Assembly: GCF_000511385.1 (NCBI RefSeq)
Contig: NC_023140.1
Coordinates: 1-64,000, forward strand
DNA length: 64,000 bases
Source: Phaeobacter gallaeciensis DSM 26640
GTDB lineage: Bacteria; Pseudomonadota; Alphaproteobacteria; Rhodobacterales; Rhodobacteraceae
Reading direction: 5' to 3'
Shown piece by piece: positions 24,852-33,349 of the stretch. The notes beneath the pieces are model-generated. The model ran no database searches. It was not told the DNA's origin and saw only the letters and a list, made by a program, of their open reading frames with translations. Made by a program: the position numbers and the translations under genes. How positions within the stretch are numbered: the first letter of the stretch is position 1; each line of letters opens with the position of its first letter.

Positions 24852-26152
24852 GCGGGCACCTGATTTTCTGGGCTTTGGTTTTCAGTTTCGGCATAGCCGC
24901 GGGCGATTTCGCGGCGGCTGATCTTGCCATTGACCTGACGCGGCAGGACGGGGAGGCGGTGCAGCAGGGCAGGTTTCTGGTGATCCGCCAGCAGATTGGC
25001 GCATTGGGTGCGCAGTTGCGCCTCGCTGACGGTGGCGCTGACAAATAGCAGCCCCACCCGGGCACCTGCCTGCGGATCGGGCAGGCGAAAGGCGACGGCA
25101 TCCTCAATCCCCGGCAGGCCCATGACCGCACGTTCGACATCCTGCGGATAGACGTTCAGCCCGGCTACGTTGATCATATCATCCGCACGGGCGGTGAAGA
25201 CCAGCCCACCATCGGCGGCGAGATAACCCAGGTCGCCGGTCTCGACCCAGTTGGCCCTGATGGCGTCCATGGGGGTTGGTTCCTCCGCCGCCAGTCGAAC
25301 GCGAACCGGGCCGGGGGTGTCAGGCGCGCCTGCCTGCAGGTCGAGATGTGGCAACGGCTGTCCAACGTCGCAGGGCGCCTGCAGATCCTGATTGATGGCA
25401 ATGCAACCCACTTCGGAGCAGCCATATTGCTGGAACAAATGTCGGGTGCGGGCGCGGATCAGCTGGAACCACGGATCGGGTAGCACCGTGCCCGAGGTGA
25501 CGGCGGCATTCAGCTTTGCGTCGCGCGGCAGCAGTTTGGCAAGTGTATGCAGCATTGCGGGCGATGTATAAAGCACCGGGTTTGGCACTTCGCGCAGGCG
25601 GCGTAGGATGTATTTCGGGTTCACGGCGTCAATGATGACCGGCACATGATCGCGGTGCAGGGCTACCAGAACCCCCGGAATCAGCCCATAGGAATGGGTG
25701 ACCGGACAGGCGATCACCGGCGTCATCTCAGCGGCGCTGGCAAAGAAGTTGGCGTAGTGGCTGACCTCTGTTGCGATGCTGTCCCAGCTGCGGGTGATCA
25801 CTTTGGCCGCGCCCGTGGTGCCCGAACTCATCTGCACCAGAACATCGGTACGGGGGTGTGCGCTGACGGTCTGGCTGGGCTGCAGGGGCAGCGGCTGTGG
25901 AACAAGATCGTCCTCCAGAAACCAATTGCATCCAGCTTTGGTCGCCATCTGTTTAGCGGCCTCTGCCGGGATATCGGCGTGGATCGGGAAAACGCCGGCC
26001 TTGTGGTTCTTCAGGTAGAGCAGGGTTGCGAGGCCGAGGCCGGTGTCGCGCATCCGCAGGGCGTAGCGGTGCTGCAGACCGTCGCCAAGCGCCGTTTGCA
26101 GTCGTGGGTGCAGGGCGGTGGGATCAAGGGGGGTGTCATTCAACACAAACAT
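24848..26152 (-). CDS. asbC: 3,4-dihydroxybenzoate-AMP ligase (AsbC-like)
   Basis: Adenylates 3,4-dihydroxybenzoate and loads it onto the carrier domain of the next gene. About 434 aa of the acyl-adenylate superfamily. Visible motifs: the phosphate-binding loop VQMSSGTTGAAKVITRSW, AMLHTLAKLL, QQYGCSEVGC (A5 region), VETGDLGYLAADGGLVFTARADDMINVAGLNVYPQDVE (A7/A8), and VNGKISRREIARGY with the C-terminal catalytic Lys (A10). It is short for an adenylation protein, as is AsbC. The gene starts two bases after the asbB stop and overlaps asbDE by 4 bp, so the three are translated as a unit. Confidence 0.9.
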   Translation of the reverse strand: MFVLNDTPLDPTALHPRLQTALGDGLQHRYALRMRDTGLGLATLLYLKNHKAGVFPIHADIPAEAAKQMATKAGCNWFLEDDLVPQPLPLQPSQTVSAHPRTDVLVQMSSGTTGAAKVITRSWDSIATEVSHYANFFASAAEMTPVIACPVTHSYGLIPGVLVALHRDHVPVIIDAVNPKYILRRLREVPNPVLYTSPAMLHTLAKLLPRDAKLNAAVTSGTVLPDPWFQLIRARTRHLFQQYGCSEVGCIAINQDLQAPCDVGQPLPHLDLQAGAPDTPGPVRVRLAAEEPTPMDAIRANWVETGDLGYLAADGGLVFTARADDMINVAGLNVYPQDVERAVMGLPGIEDAVAFRLPDPQAGARVGLLFVSATVSEAQLRTQCANLLADHQKPALLHRLPVLPRQVNGKISRREIARGYAETENQSPENQVPA

Positions 26153-26154
26153 GG

Positions 26155-27915
26155 TCAGCTGTCCTTTGCAGTGGCCAGAGGGTTGTCGATCAGATGGCGA
26201 TAGGCGCCGGTCCGGTCGGGGTCGATTTTGCGGGTGATCAGGCTTTCGGCATGGATCTGCGGCGCAAAGGGGGAGAGAGCGGCCATGCGCTGGACCTGTC
26301 CGTGGTCGGCGCCGTAGCGGTCCAGCCGTGCGCGCAGGCGCTGCCAGAAACAGGATTCAGGCAGGTCGAACTGGCGCTGCATGAGGTCCGACAGATCCGC
26401 AAGATTGAAGACAAACAGGGTGTCCATCACCAGCTCCCGGAGCCCGTCACCGCAGGCCAGCGCGTGGAACTGATCCAGCGGTGCGGTGGCAAAAACGGGG
26501 TCAATCTCTGCCAGATCCGGGCAAAGGTCCGGACGTGACAGCAGCGGCGCCACATATTCCACACCATCGTGGAAATCTCGGGTGATGATGCCGGTGGGCC
26601 AGCCATTATCATGCTGCAAGATGAGGTTTTGGCCGTGGGCCTCCAGCCCGATGCCATGGGCCACCATCAGATGCCAGACTGGCAGCACTGCCGTCTCGAT
26701 CAACTGAGCCAGCCAGCGGTCGCGGCCATGGGTCGCGATCCAGGGCGCGATCAGGGGTTGGCCGTCATCCTCGGTCAGGGAAAGTGCGTTGAAGGGCATC
26801 ATCTGCGTATCCGGCAGGCCAAGCGCAGCCGGACTGCGCCGCCAGATCGCTGCCAGATGACCCTCCAGCGCTGTGCCGCGCCCGGCGATGATCCCGGCGT
26901 ATTCTGGCAGCAAAGTCAGCGGGTAGTCGTGCTGCAGCAGCGGGTCGGCGGCAATCACCTTGGCCAGCCAGTCAGATATCACCGGTGCAATGGCCACGGT
27001 TTCGGGGATCAGCGTGCGCAGGGACGAGGTGTTGCGCATCGCCAGTGCGGTTTTGACATGGGCGCGCTGCGGCTGGTCGGCGTTCATCAGCGTGCGGACC
27101 GATTGCGTGGCGCTGTAGTGATCACCGATTTCGCCAATCATCAGCAGCTGGCCATCCGATTGCCACGCAAGGATGAGCGGATCCTGCGCCAGCTGGCCCC
27201 ATTGCCAAGGATGCACCGGCAGCAGGGCATAGCCTCGCGTCCCCAGATCAATGTCATGATTTGCAGCGATCCCTTGGATGCGGTTCCATTCTGGCTGTCC
27301 CAACTCGCGGGGCCAGAACTCATCATCAGGTAGGTTTTGCTGGATCAGATCAGGGTGGAACAGCAGCCCGATCAGGCGAAAGCGCTGGCCTGCTTCCGGC
27401 CCAAAGCGCAGATGATCGTCATCGCTGAAGCCGCTGCGAGCCTTGTAGCACGGATGGTAGGGGTGACCTTCGTGAAGGGCGCGCTCCATCTGCGCGACGC
27501 CCAGCTGGTGCCGCCGGATCAACCGGGGGATCTGCTGGTGGTTTAGGTCATCCAGTTCCGCGGTGCGCCGCAGATCGGTCCGCAGGCCCGCCAACGCAGC
27601 ATCAGGGGCGTCGATCGACGAGAGCACATCCTCCAGATCGGCAGGTTGCCAGCTGTGATCGCGCGCGATTTCGATGCTGCCGGGCGCCAGCCGGTAGCGG
27701 CTGAAAGCGCCGCAGCGACCCTGCGCGCGAAACATTGCAGGGCCGAGATGCCAGCACAGCCTGCCGTCCTGCTCGGTGATCATCCTTGCGCAACCTTCGC
27801 TCAGCAGCGCTTCACAAAGCTGTCGCAGCACGCGCTGCATCGCAACGGTCGAGCCGTGGAGCGGGAGGGCAGCGTCCGGGGTGGTCGTCGGCGTGGCATA
27901 GTCAGGCAAAGACAT
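26155..27915 (-). CDS. asbB: NIS siderophore synthetase (AsbB-like, IucA/IucC family)
   Basis: NRPS-independent synthetase making an amide between a citrate carboxylate and a polyamine arm; in petrobactin synthesis AsbB adds the second arm. About 586 aa. Family motifs: GHPYHPCYKARSGF (ATP-binding histidines), LLPVHPWQWGQL, SVRTLMN, AHVKTALAMRNTSSLRTLIP, AHGIGLEAHGQNLILQHDNGWPTGIITRDFHDGVEY. The ATG at 27915 is chosen because it begins MSLPDYATP and overlaps the asbA stop by only 14 bases; the open frame extends about 100 bases further into asbA. Assignment to AsbB rather than AsbA rests on gene order. Confidence 0.9.
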   Translation of the reverse strand: MSLPDYATPTTTPDAALPLHGSTVAMQRVLRQLCEALLSEGCARMITEQDGRLCWHLGPAMFRAQGRCGAFSRYRLAPGSIEIARDHSWQPADLEDVLSSIDAPDAALAGLRTDLRRTAELDDLNHQQIPRLIRRHQLGVAQMERALHEGHPYHPCYKARSGFSDDDHLRFGPEAGQRFRLIGLLFHPDLIQQNLPDDEFWPRELGQPEWNRIQGIAANHDIDLGTRGYALLPVHPWQWGQLAQDPLILAWQSDGQLLMIGEIGDHYSATQSVRTLMNADQPQRAHVKTALAMRNTSSLRTLIPETVAIAPVISDWLAKVIAADPLLQHDYPLTLLPEYAGIIAGRGTALEGHLAAIWRRSPAALGLPDTQMMPFNALSLTEDDGQPLIAPWIATHGRDRWLAQLIETAVLPVWHLMVAHGIGLEAHGQNLILQHDNGWPTGIITRDFHDGVEYVAPLLSRPDLCPDLAEIDPVFATAPLDQFHALACGDGLRELVMDTLFVFNLADLSDLMQRQFDLPESCFWQRLRARLDRYGADHGQVQRMAALSPFAPQIHAESLITRKIDPDRTGAYRHLIDNPLATAKDS

Positions 27916-29737
27916 CGGCAACCGCCTCCGTGGTTTGGGGTTGCAGCGCAGCAAGCGGGTTGGGCATATCGAGAAAAACCCCCTCCTGCGTCTCGGTTTG
28001 CAACTCGTCGAGATCATGCAAGCGGGTCAGCAAATTGGCTTTTGTCGCCAGTCTGGGGGCCTGCAACAGCTCGCTGACCAATGCGCGGGCGGCGCCGGTC
28101 AACCGGGGCATCATCTGCTGCAGATGGTCCCGCAGCTGGAGCAGCAGAGCCTGTTCCGGCACCAGCCCATCACAGCCCATGCGCCAGATCACTGCAAAGA
28201 TCTGATTGACCACAAGGTAGTAGGTCAGCCGCGCATTGATATGGCCGCGGCTGAACACCAGAGCGGGCACATTGGCGAGGCTCGGCTCGATCTCGCGCAG
28301 CTGGGTGAACGCGTCTTCGGTGATGAAATAACCCTGATTGTCACGATAGTATCCGCGTTGCGGCAGGCCTGTGGAAAGGTCCAGAAGTGCGTTCTGCTGA
28401 TGCGCCTCCAGCGCGATGCCATGCCGGTCATAGAGCGTCAGAACCGGGGTCAGCATGCACGCGAGATAGGCCTTGAACCAACGCGCTGCGGTTTGCCTGC
28501 GCGTGGTCCGGCTGCGAGTGGCAAGATCGCGGATCTGCGTGGCAAGCAGCGAGGCGCGCCCGGGGTGGGGATCAGCGGTGAGGGCCGCTAGCGTAAAGAT
28601 CCCGTCCCCGGCCGTGCCCTGAAACGGATTGCGGCGGAAGATCACCTCAAACCCGCTTTCGCGGCCCTTTGGGTCGGTCACGGTCAGATAGGCGGGGTCG
28701 TCAATAATCTGAAACTGCGGCAGGCTGTCCGCGACGTTCAACTTGCGCAGCAGTCGGGCCATAGCGACGCCCTGCTGCAACTCGCTGGTGAGGGTGACGC
28801 GCAGCGAATTGGTCAGCCGCACGGGAACCGAGAATTTCAGCATCCATGGACAGTTTGCGGAAAAGACCGTCCGAAGAGAGGAACTGGGTGTGAAACGGGG
28901 GCCAGCAGGACCAAGGTCGCGCAGCTGACCGCTGGCGAGCAGAGCTTGCACCGTAGGGGTCAATAACAGCGCCTGCGCCTGCAACGGATGCGCCGGGATC
29001 AGCTGCTCATCGGGGCGCAGGGAGAGGTCATCCAGCAGGTTGTCTTTGAGGCCGGGAATTTCGTTCAGGATTTCTGAGATCGGTGCGACAACACTGTCGT
29101 GACGGATGATATCGGCCCGCGCGGCAAAGAGATGCAGCTGGAATTCACCGGCATACTCAGGGGCATAGGCAACCTGTTGCCAGTCTGTCAGGCCATCCCG
29201 GCTTTTGGGTGTGGGATGCAGCCAGTGGCCATAAACCAGCGATTGTTCGGCCTGATGAAACCCGGTGGGGCGGGCGGTGGTCGCTGTGTGGTGAAGGGCG
29301 GCTTCGATCTCGGCATTGCTGTTGAAAATGGCACGCAGAAACGCGGGGAGCTTGGCGGGATCCGTTGCCCCGGTGCGATGGAAACACTCCTGAGCGATCA
29401 GGCTAATCACTTGCGTCGGCGGGGCCGACTGCCAGTAGCGCTCACCGTTGAAGCGCAGCTGAGCGGTGCCGAATTTCAGCGGACCGGTCATCGAGATGTA
29501 GCGCAGGTGAAGGCGCAGCGTTGCTGGGGTATGCCCCAGCGCGATGTCGACCTGAGGGCGATGATCCGCGGATGATGGCTTTCGGTCTCCGGGTAATGCG
29601 GGGCATTCCCGCAAGAAACCATTGACCAGCGCCTGAAGACTGGCGGCCAGCGCCGTCTCTGCAGCGATGGCACAACCAGAAGTATCGGCCTGTGCCGATG
29701 TTGGCGCGGGGATAAGCGCGGGTTGATAGGCGATCAT
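27902..29737 (-). CDS. asbA: NIS siderophore synthetase (AsbA-like, IucA/IucC family)
   Basis: First gene of the asb operon, about 611 aa; in petrobactin synthesis AsbA condenses citrate with spermidine or its dihydroxybenzoyl derivative. Motifs: YGHWLHPTPKSRDGL (family His/Lys/Arg ATP-binding cluster), LIPAHPLQAQAL, FTPSSSLRTVFS, MLKFSVPVRLTNSLRVTL, DRHGIALEAHQQNALLDLSTGLPQRGYYRDNQGYF. The ATG at 29737 (MIAYQPALIP) is favoured; the frame opens at 29857 but the added residues look non-coding. No strong ribosome site is visible. A 363-base leader with a 14-bp palindrome separates it from the receptor gene upstream on the same strand. Confidence 0.91.
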   Translation of the reverse strand: MIAYQPALIPAPTSAQADTSGCAIAAETALAASLQALVNGFLRECPALPGDRKPSSADHRPQVDIALGHTPATLRLHLRYISMTGPLKFGTAQLRFNGERYWQSAPPTQVISLIAQECFHRTGATDPAKLPAFLRAIFNSNAEIEAALHHTATTARPTGFHQAEQSLVYGHWLHPTPKSRDGLTDWQQVAYAPEYAGEFQLHLFAARADIIRHDSVVAPISEILNEIPGLKDNLLDDLSLRPDEQLIPAHPLQAQALLLTPTVQALLASGQLRDLGPAGPRFTPSSSLRTVFSANCPWMLKFSVPVRLTNSLRVTLTSELQQGVAMARLLRKLNVADSLPQFQIIDDPAYLTVTDPKGRESGFEVIFRRNPFQGTAGDGIFTLAALTADPHPGRASLLATQIRDLATRSRTTRRQTAARWFKAYLACMLTPVLTLYDRHGIALEAHQQNALLDLSTGLPQRGYYRDNQGYFITEDAFTQLREIEPSLANVPALVFSRGHINARLTYYLVVNQIFAVIWRMGCDGLVPEQALLLQLRDHLQQMMPRLTGAARALVSELLQAPRLATKANLLTRLHDLDELQTETQEGVFLDMPNPLAALQPQTTEAVADVFA

Positions 29738-30100
29738 GGGTGTGGCCCCACAAGCCCGGCGGTCCCCGAAAACCGGGTAAGCCGGGTGGGGTGGTGTTGA
29801 ATTTGGTGCATCTCTCACAGCGTTCCGCAGCCGTGCCAGACAGGGGCAAATGTCCACCAGGCATAGTGATCCCGGCAGGTGGCTCTGACTGGCGATTTGA
29901 AATGGGAACTAGCGAGATGCTGGCGGCTAAGCGGCGGTGAGGTCCCGACCGCATTGGCATGATGTCATGCGCGCTAACTAGAAAATTCCAGCATGATTCA
30001 AAAGGTGTTTTATCGCTATAGGTGTATTCTTGCCGAAGCGGGCGCGCCCTTAGAAAAGGCGCGCCCGCAGGTCAGGATCATGGGCGATCAGGCCCGCGTC
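29738..30100. promoter_or_regulatory. Leader region of the asb operon with a palindrome
   Basis: A 363-base gap between the TonB receptor stop and asbA start, both on the minus strand. GCATGATGTCATGC at 29957-29970 is a perfect 6-2-6 palindrome, and a related half (GCATGATTCA) lies at 29991-30000. An AT-rich patch next to it could be the promoter. Iron-responsive control is expected for siderophore genes, but I cannot match these motifs confidently to a Fur, RirA or iron-rhodo box. Confidence 0.5.
30038..30068 (-). terminator. Hairpin downstream of the TonB-dependent receptor
   Basis: GCGGGCGCGCC (30038-30048) and GGCGCGCCCGC (30058-30068) form a perfect 11-bp stem with a 9-base loop, 33 bases past the receptor stop. 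There is no clear T-run on the minus strand, so it may attenuate or stabilise mRNA rather than fully terminate. Confidence 0.65.
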
Positions 30101-32095
30101 TCAGAAAGAGACATTGGCCACGAGCGAGACAGAACGGCCTGGCTCTTTGAGGGTCGGGAAGCCGGGATAGTCGCCGCCATAGGTGGCGCGGTCGGCGTAT
30201 TGACGATCAAAGACGTTGTTGATCTCGGCACGGATCGTCACGTTGTCGTAGGCCGCCGGGCGGTATTCAGCGAAGAGGTTGAGCACCTCGTAACCTTCCA
30301 GCTTGGTTGTTGGGTCGACTTCGTTCAGCTGTTGGTCATAGCTGAAGGCAGCATCGACATGGCCGCCGACAACAAGGTTCCACTGTGGCAGCTCCTGCTG
30401 AACCTCCAGCGCGAGGACCTGACCAAGCGGAGCGCCTGAATCCAGCACATAGTAGCTGGAGGTTGCGGCGCCGTTCACCTTAGTTTCGCTGTCGCTGAAG
30501 GTCAGACGGGCAAAGCCGCCATCCCAACCATAAGTCGCGCCAAGGTTGTAGCCCTTGCTTTCAAAATCGAAGTTGGTGACGGAAGGGCCCGCGAGGTCGC
30601 GGGTATCGTCGATCTTGGTCTGGAAGACCTCAGCGCCGAGGGTCCAATTGCCGCTCTGCCAGTCCGCGCCGACGACCACATTGCTGGCGCGTCTGGGTTT
30701 CAGAGCTGAGTAATCCCAGTCGCGATAGAACAGGAAGTTGTCCTCAATCCCGATACCGCCAAAGACGTTGGAATAACCTGCCCGCAACGACAGTGCATTA
30801 TTGACGTCATAGACGATCGAGAGGTTGCCGCTCAGACCGGAGCTGTCCTGCTCATAGGGGCTGCCGCTTTGGCCAAAATCCTGCCCGGTGAAGGCATTCC
30901 AGTCATAACGCAGACCGGCGGAGACTTTGAGCCGGTCACTAGGTTGTAGGCGGGCCTGAGCAAAGACGCCAATGGTCTGGCTGGTCTCGGAGGGGCGGTT
31001 GGTGCCCCAGAAGTCACCGCTGGCGGAGCTTTTCTGATCCTGAAAATCGATCCCGGCCGTGATGGTGTCGCTCTCCGACAGGTGGAAGCGGTTCTGGAAT
31101 GTGGCGGAATAGGTCCGGGTGACACCCACGCTGGTTTCGGTGGTGCCGATGCTGCCGATCTCATTCTCGGAAAAGCCGATGGTGGCCGAGGGATCCCAGT
31201 TGCCGCCGCCGTTCACATTCTCATAGCGCAGCGAATAGACGGTACGTTTGGTGTCGTAGACCGTGCCGAGCGGATTGAAGGGTGCTGTGCCGAAGTTTGC
31301 GCGACGGTTGCGCAGAGCGGTGTCTTGCATCTGCTGGCCGGAGAATTCGAACCGGTGCCCGGTGTCGCTTTCATAGGCCAGTTTCAGCAAGCCTGCGGTC
31401 AGGTCGCTGCGGGTGCCGCTGACGACATTGCCAGCACCATCGGTGTAGTCGTCGCCAGTCATGCGCTTGCCATAAAGCAGGATCTCAAAGCCGTTGGACT
31501 GCCCTGCCAGCGTCAGCGAGGTGCCGAAGGTATCGCCATTTTCGCCGTAGCTGAGGCGTGTTTTGCCGCCAATGGCCTGTCCTTCGGTCAGGATATCTTC
31601 GGCATCGATGGTTTCCATCACGACCCGGCCAGCAAGCGCACCGGGACCTGCATCGGCGGGGGCCACACCGGGGTCAACCCGAACGGATTTCATCAGACCG
31701 GGGTCAAAGGCATTGGCGCTGGCGTGGTGGAACACGCGGTTGTTCTGGCTGACGCCGTCCACCTGAATGGCCAGTTTCAGCATGTCGATCCCGTTGACGT
31801 AGATTTTCTGTGCGACGGGAATGGCGCCACCAACCGAAACGGATGCGATGCCCGCAAACAGATCCTTAAGATCACCCATCGCGGCGCGCTCGATTTCGGC
31901 ATCTGCGACATAGACGGCGGTGGCGCGGTCTGCGGCATCACCATCGGCGTCGCGCTGCTTCACGATGATCGGGTCCAGCGACAGGACGCCATCGTCCTCT
32001 GCGTGGCCTTTGGTTGCGGAAAACACCGTCAGGGCCGTGCTGCACAGCAGACCGGTCAGGAGGATGGATGATTTTTGTGCTGTGGTATGTGCCAT
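30101..32095 (-). CDS. TonB-dependent outer-membrane siderophore receptor
   Basis: Imports the ferric siderophore across the outer membrane using TonB energy. About 664 aa. A signal peptide (LLTGLLCSTALTVFSATKGHA) precedes a plug domain (DRATAVYVADAEIERAAMGDLKDLFAGIASVSVGG ... KIYVNGIDMLKLAIQVDGVSQNNRVFHH ... GALAGRVVMET). A barrel of alternating strands follows, with a C-terminal LVANVSF ending in Phe. A TonB-box-like stretch (LDPIIVK) follows the signal peptide. The receptor lies between the asb biosynthesis operon and the divergent ABC importer, so ferric petrobactin-type siderophore is the likely ligand. The AsnValPhe-Asp-Arg-X-Tyr-Ala motif (NNVFDRQYA) typical of siderophore receptors is present. 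Confidence 0.92.
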   Translation of the reverse strand: MAHTTAQKSSILLTGLLCSTALTVFSATKGHAEDDGVLSLDPIIVKQRDADGDAADRATAVYVADAEIERAAMGDLKDLFAGIASVSVGGAIPVAQKIYVNGIDMLKLAIQVDGVSQNNRVFHHASANAFDPGLMKSVRVDPGVAPADAGPGALAGRVVMETIDAEDILTEGQAIGGKTRLSYGENGDTFGTSLTLAGQSNGFEILLYGKRMTGDDYTDGAGNVVSGTRSDLTAGLLKLAYESDTGHRFEFSGQQMQDTALRNRRANFGTAPFNPLGTVYDTKRTVYSLRYENVNGGGNWDPSATIGFSENEIGSIGTTETSVGVTRTYSATFQNRFHLSESDTITAGIDFQDQKSSASGDFWGTNRPSETSQTIGVFAQARLQPSDRLKVSAGLRYDWNAFTGQDFGQSGSPYEQDSSGLSGNLSIVYDVNNALSLRAGYSNVFGGIGIEDNFLFYRDWDYSALKPRRASNVVVGADWQSGNWTLGAEVFQTKIDDTRDLAGPSVTNFDFESKGYNLGATYGWDGGFARLTFSDSETKVNGAATSSYYVLDSGAPLGQVLALEVQQELPQWNLVVGGHVDAAFSYDQQLNEVDPTTKLEGYEVLNLFAEYRPAAYDNVTIRAEINNVFDRQYADRATYGGDYPGFPTLKEPGRSVSLVANVSF

Positions 32096-32365
32096 GGTAA
32101 CCCGCGTGATAAACTGGTGTTAGCTTGGGGAAACCTGGCTGCGCCCGCTTTCGGACTGTCGATCTCATAGTGAGCAATACGCCCTCGTGCAAGCAGGGCG
32201 ATAAAATTATTTTCTGCTGTCTCCCTAAACCCTGCGTCACTTGTCGCGCGGGACAGAGCGCCGGTGGGAATGATCTCTGGACTTTTGCTGGCGCCCGGCC
32301 TAACAAACGGGCGATTTTGAGCCAGCCTGATTGCCAGCCGTTATCCATCTGACGGGATTGAACAC
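32096..32365. promoter_or_regulatory. Divergent control region between receptor and importer
   Basis: 270 bases that must hold promoters for both the receptor (minus) and the importer operon (plus). CGCCCT at 32180-32185 and AGGGCG at 32195-32200 form an inverted repeat directly followed by ATAAAATTATTTTC, the most AT-rich patch of the gap. I could not identify a canonical iron box. Confidence 0.45.
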
Positions 32366-33349
32366 ATGGCAAAATGGACGCGATTGCAGCTGGCCGCTGC
32401 ATTGATGCTTGGACTGGCGGGTACGGCCACGGCAGATCAGACCACCACAGGGACAGACCGCGCCACCGTGCCTGTCATGACCGCTTTGGGTATGCGGGAT
32501 CTGCCCGCGCAGCCCCAGAAAATTGTGGTGCTGGACATCGCTGCCGTCGATACGCTGGCAGCTTTGGACGTGCCCATGGCCGGGCTGCCGTCGCGGCTTT
32601 ATGTGGATTATCTGGACAAACAGCAGGCTGAGGCGGCGCCAATGGGGACGCTGTTTGAGCCGGATTTCGAGGCAATTGCAGGACTGGCGCCGGATCTGAT
32701 CGTGGCGGGTGGGCGTTCCTCCCGTCAAGTTGAGGCGCTGTCGGAGATCGCGCCCACCATTGATATGACCATCTGGGGCGCCAGCCACGTCGATCTGGCG
32801 TTGTCGCGACTGCGCAGCTATGGCGCACTGATGGGGCGCGGGGAGGCGGCGGCAGCCCTTGAAACCGCGTTTCTGGCCAAGCTGGAGGCGGCGCGGGCTG
32901 CCGTAGACGGGCGCGGACGGGCGTTGATCGTGATGACAAATGGGCCGAAAGTGACCACCTATGGCGCGCAGTCTCGCTTTGGCTGGTTGCACGGCGCGCT
33001 CAACCTGCCGGAGGCGATGATCGAGCAGTCGGAGGCAACCTCTGGCGATGCAGCCGAAGCCGCAAAGGCAGCAGAGGCCGCAACTCATGGTGAGGCGATT
33101 TCCTTTGAATATATCGCGCAGGCCAATCCCGACTGGCTGATTGTCATCGACCGGGCCAACGCCATCGGGCAGGACAATCAAGCCGCTGCGGCGACGCTGG
33201 ACAATGCGCTGGTGACCGGAACCGAAGCCTGGAAAAAAGGTCAGGTCATTTATCTCGACTCCGCTGCGATCTACATTGCGGGCGGTGGCATTCAGTCGAT
33301 GACCGCCACGCTGGAGCAGATCCGTGCAGGTTTTGCCGCCGGTGGCTGA
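32366..33349 (+). CDS. Siderophore ABC transporter substrate-binding protein
   Basis: Periplasmic carrier for the ferric siderophore, about 327 aa with signal peptide (LQLAAALMLGLAGTATA). It has the cluster A-8 binding-protein layout: PQKIVVLDIAAVDTLAALDVPMAGLP, FEAIAGLAPDLIVAGGRSSRQVEAL, a long backbone helix and EYIAQANPDWLIVIDR. It resembles YclQ/FatB/CeuE-type catechol siderophore binders, which fits petrobactin. A low-complexity Ala/Glu stretch (SGDAAEAAKAAEAATHGEA) lengthens the surface loop before the ISFEYIAQ strand. First gene of a four-gene operon whose members overlap or abut. Confidence 0.9.
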   Translation: MAKWTRLQLAAALMLGLAGTATADQTTTGTDRATVPVMTALGMRDLPAQPQKIVVLDIAAVDTLAALDVPMAGLPSRLYVDYLDKQQAEAAPMGTLFEPDFEAIAGLAPDLIVAGGRSSRQVEALSEIAPTIDMTIWGASHVDLALSRLRSYGALMGRGEAAAALETAFLAKLEAARAAVDGRGRALIVMTNGPKVTTYGAQSRFGWLHGALNLPEAMIEQSEATSGDAAEAAKAAEAATHGEAISFEYIAQANPDWLIVIDRANAIGQDNQAAAATLDNALVTGTEAWKKGQVIYLDSAAIYIAGGGIQSMTATLEQIRAGFAAGG

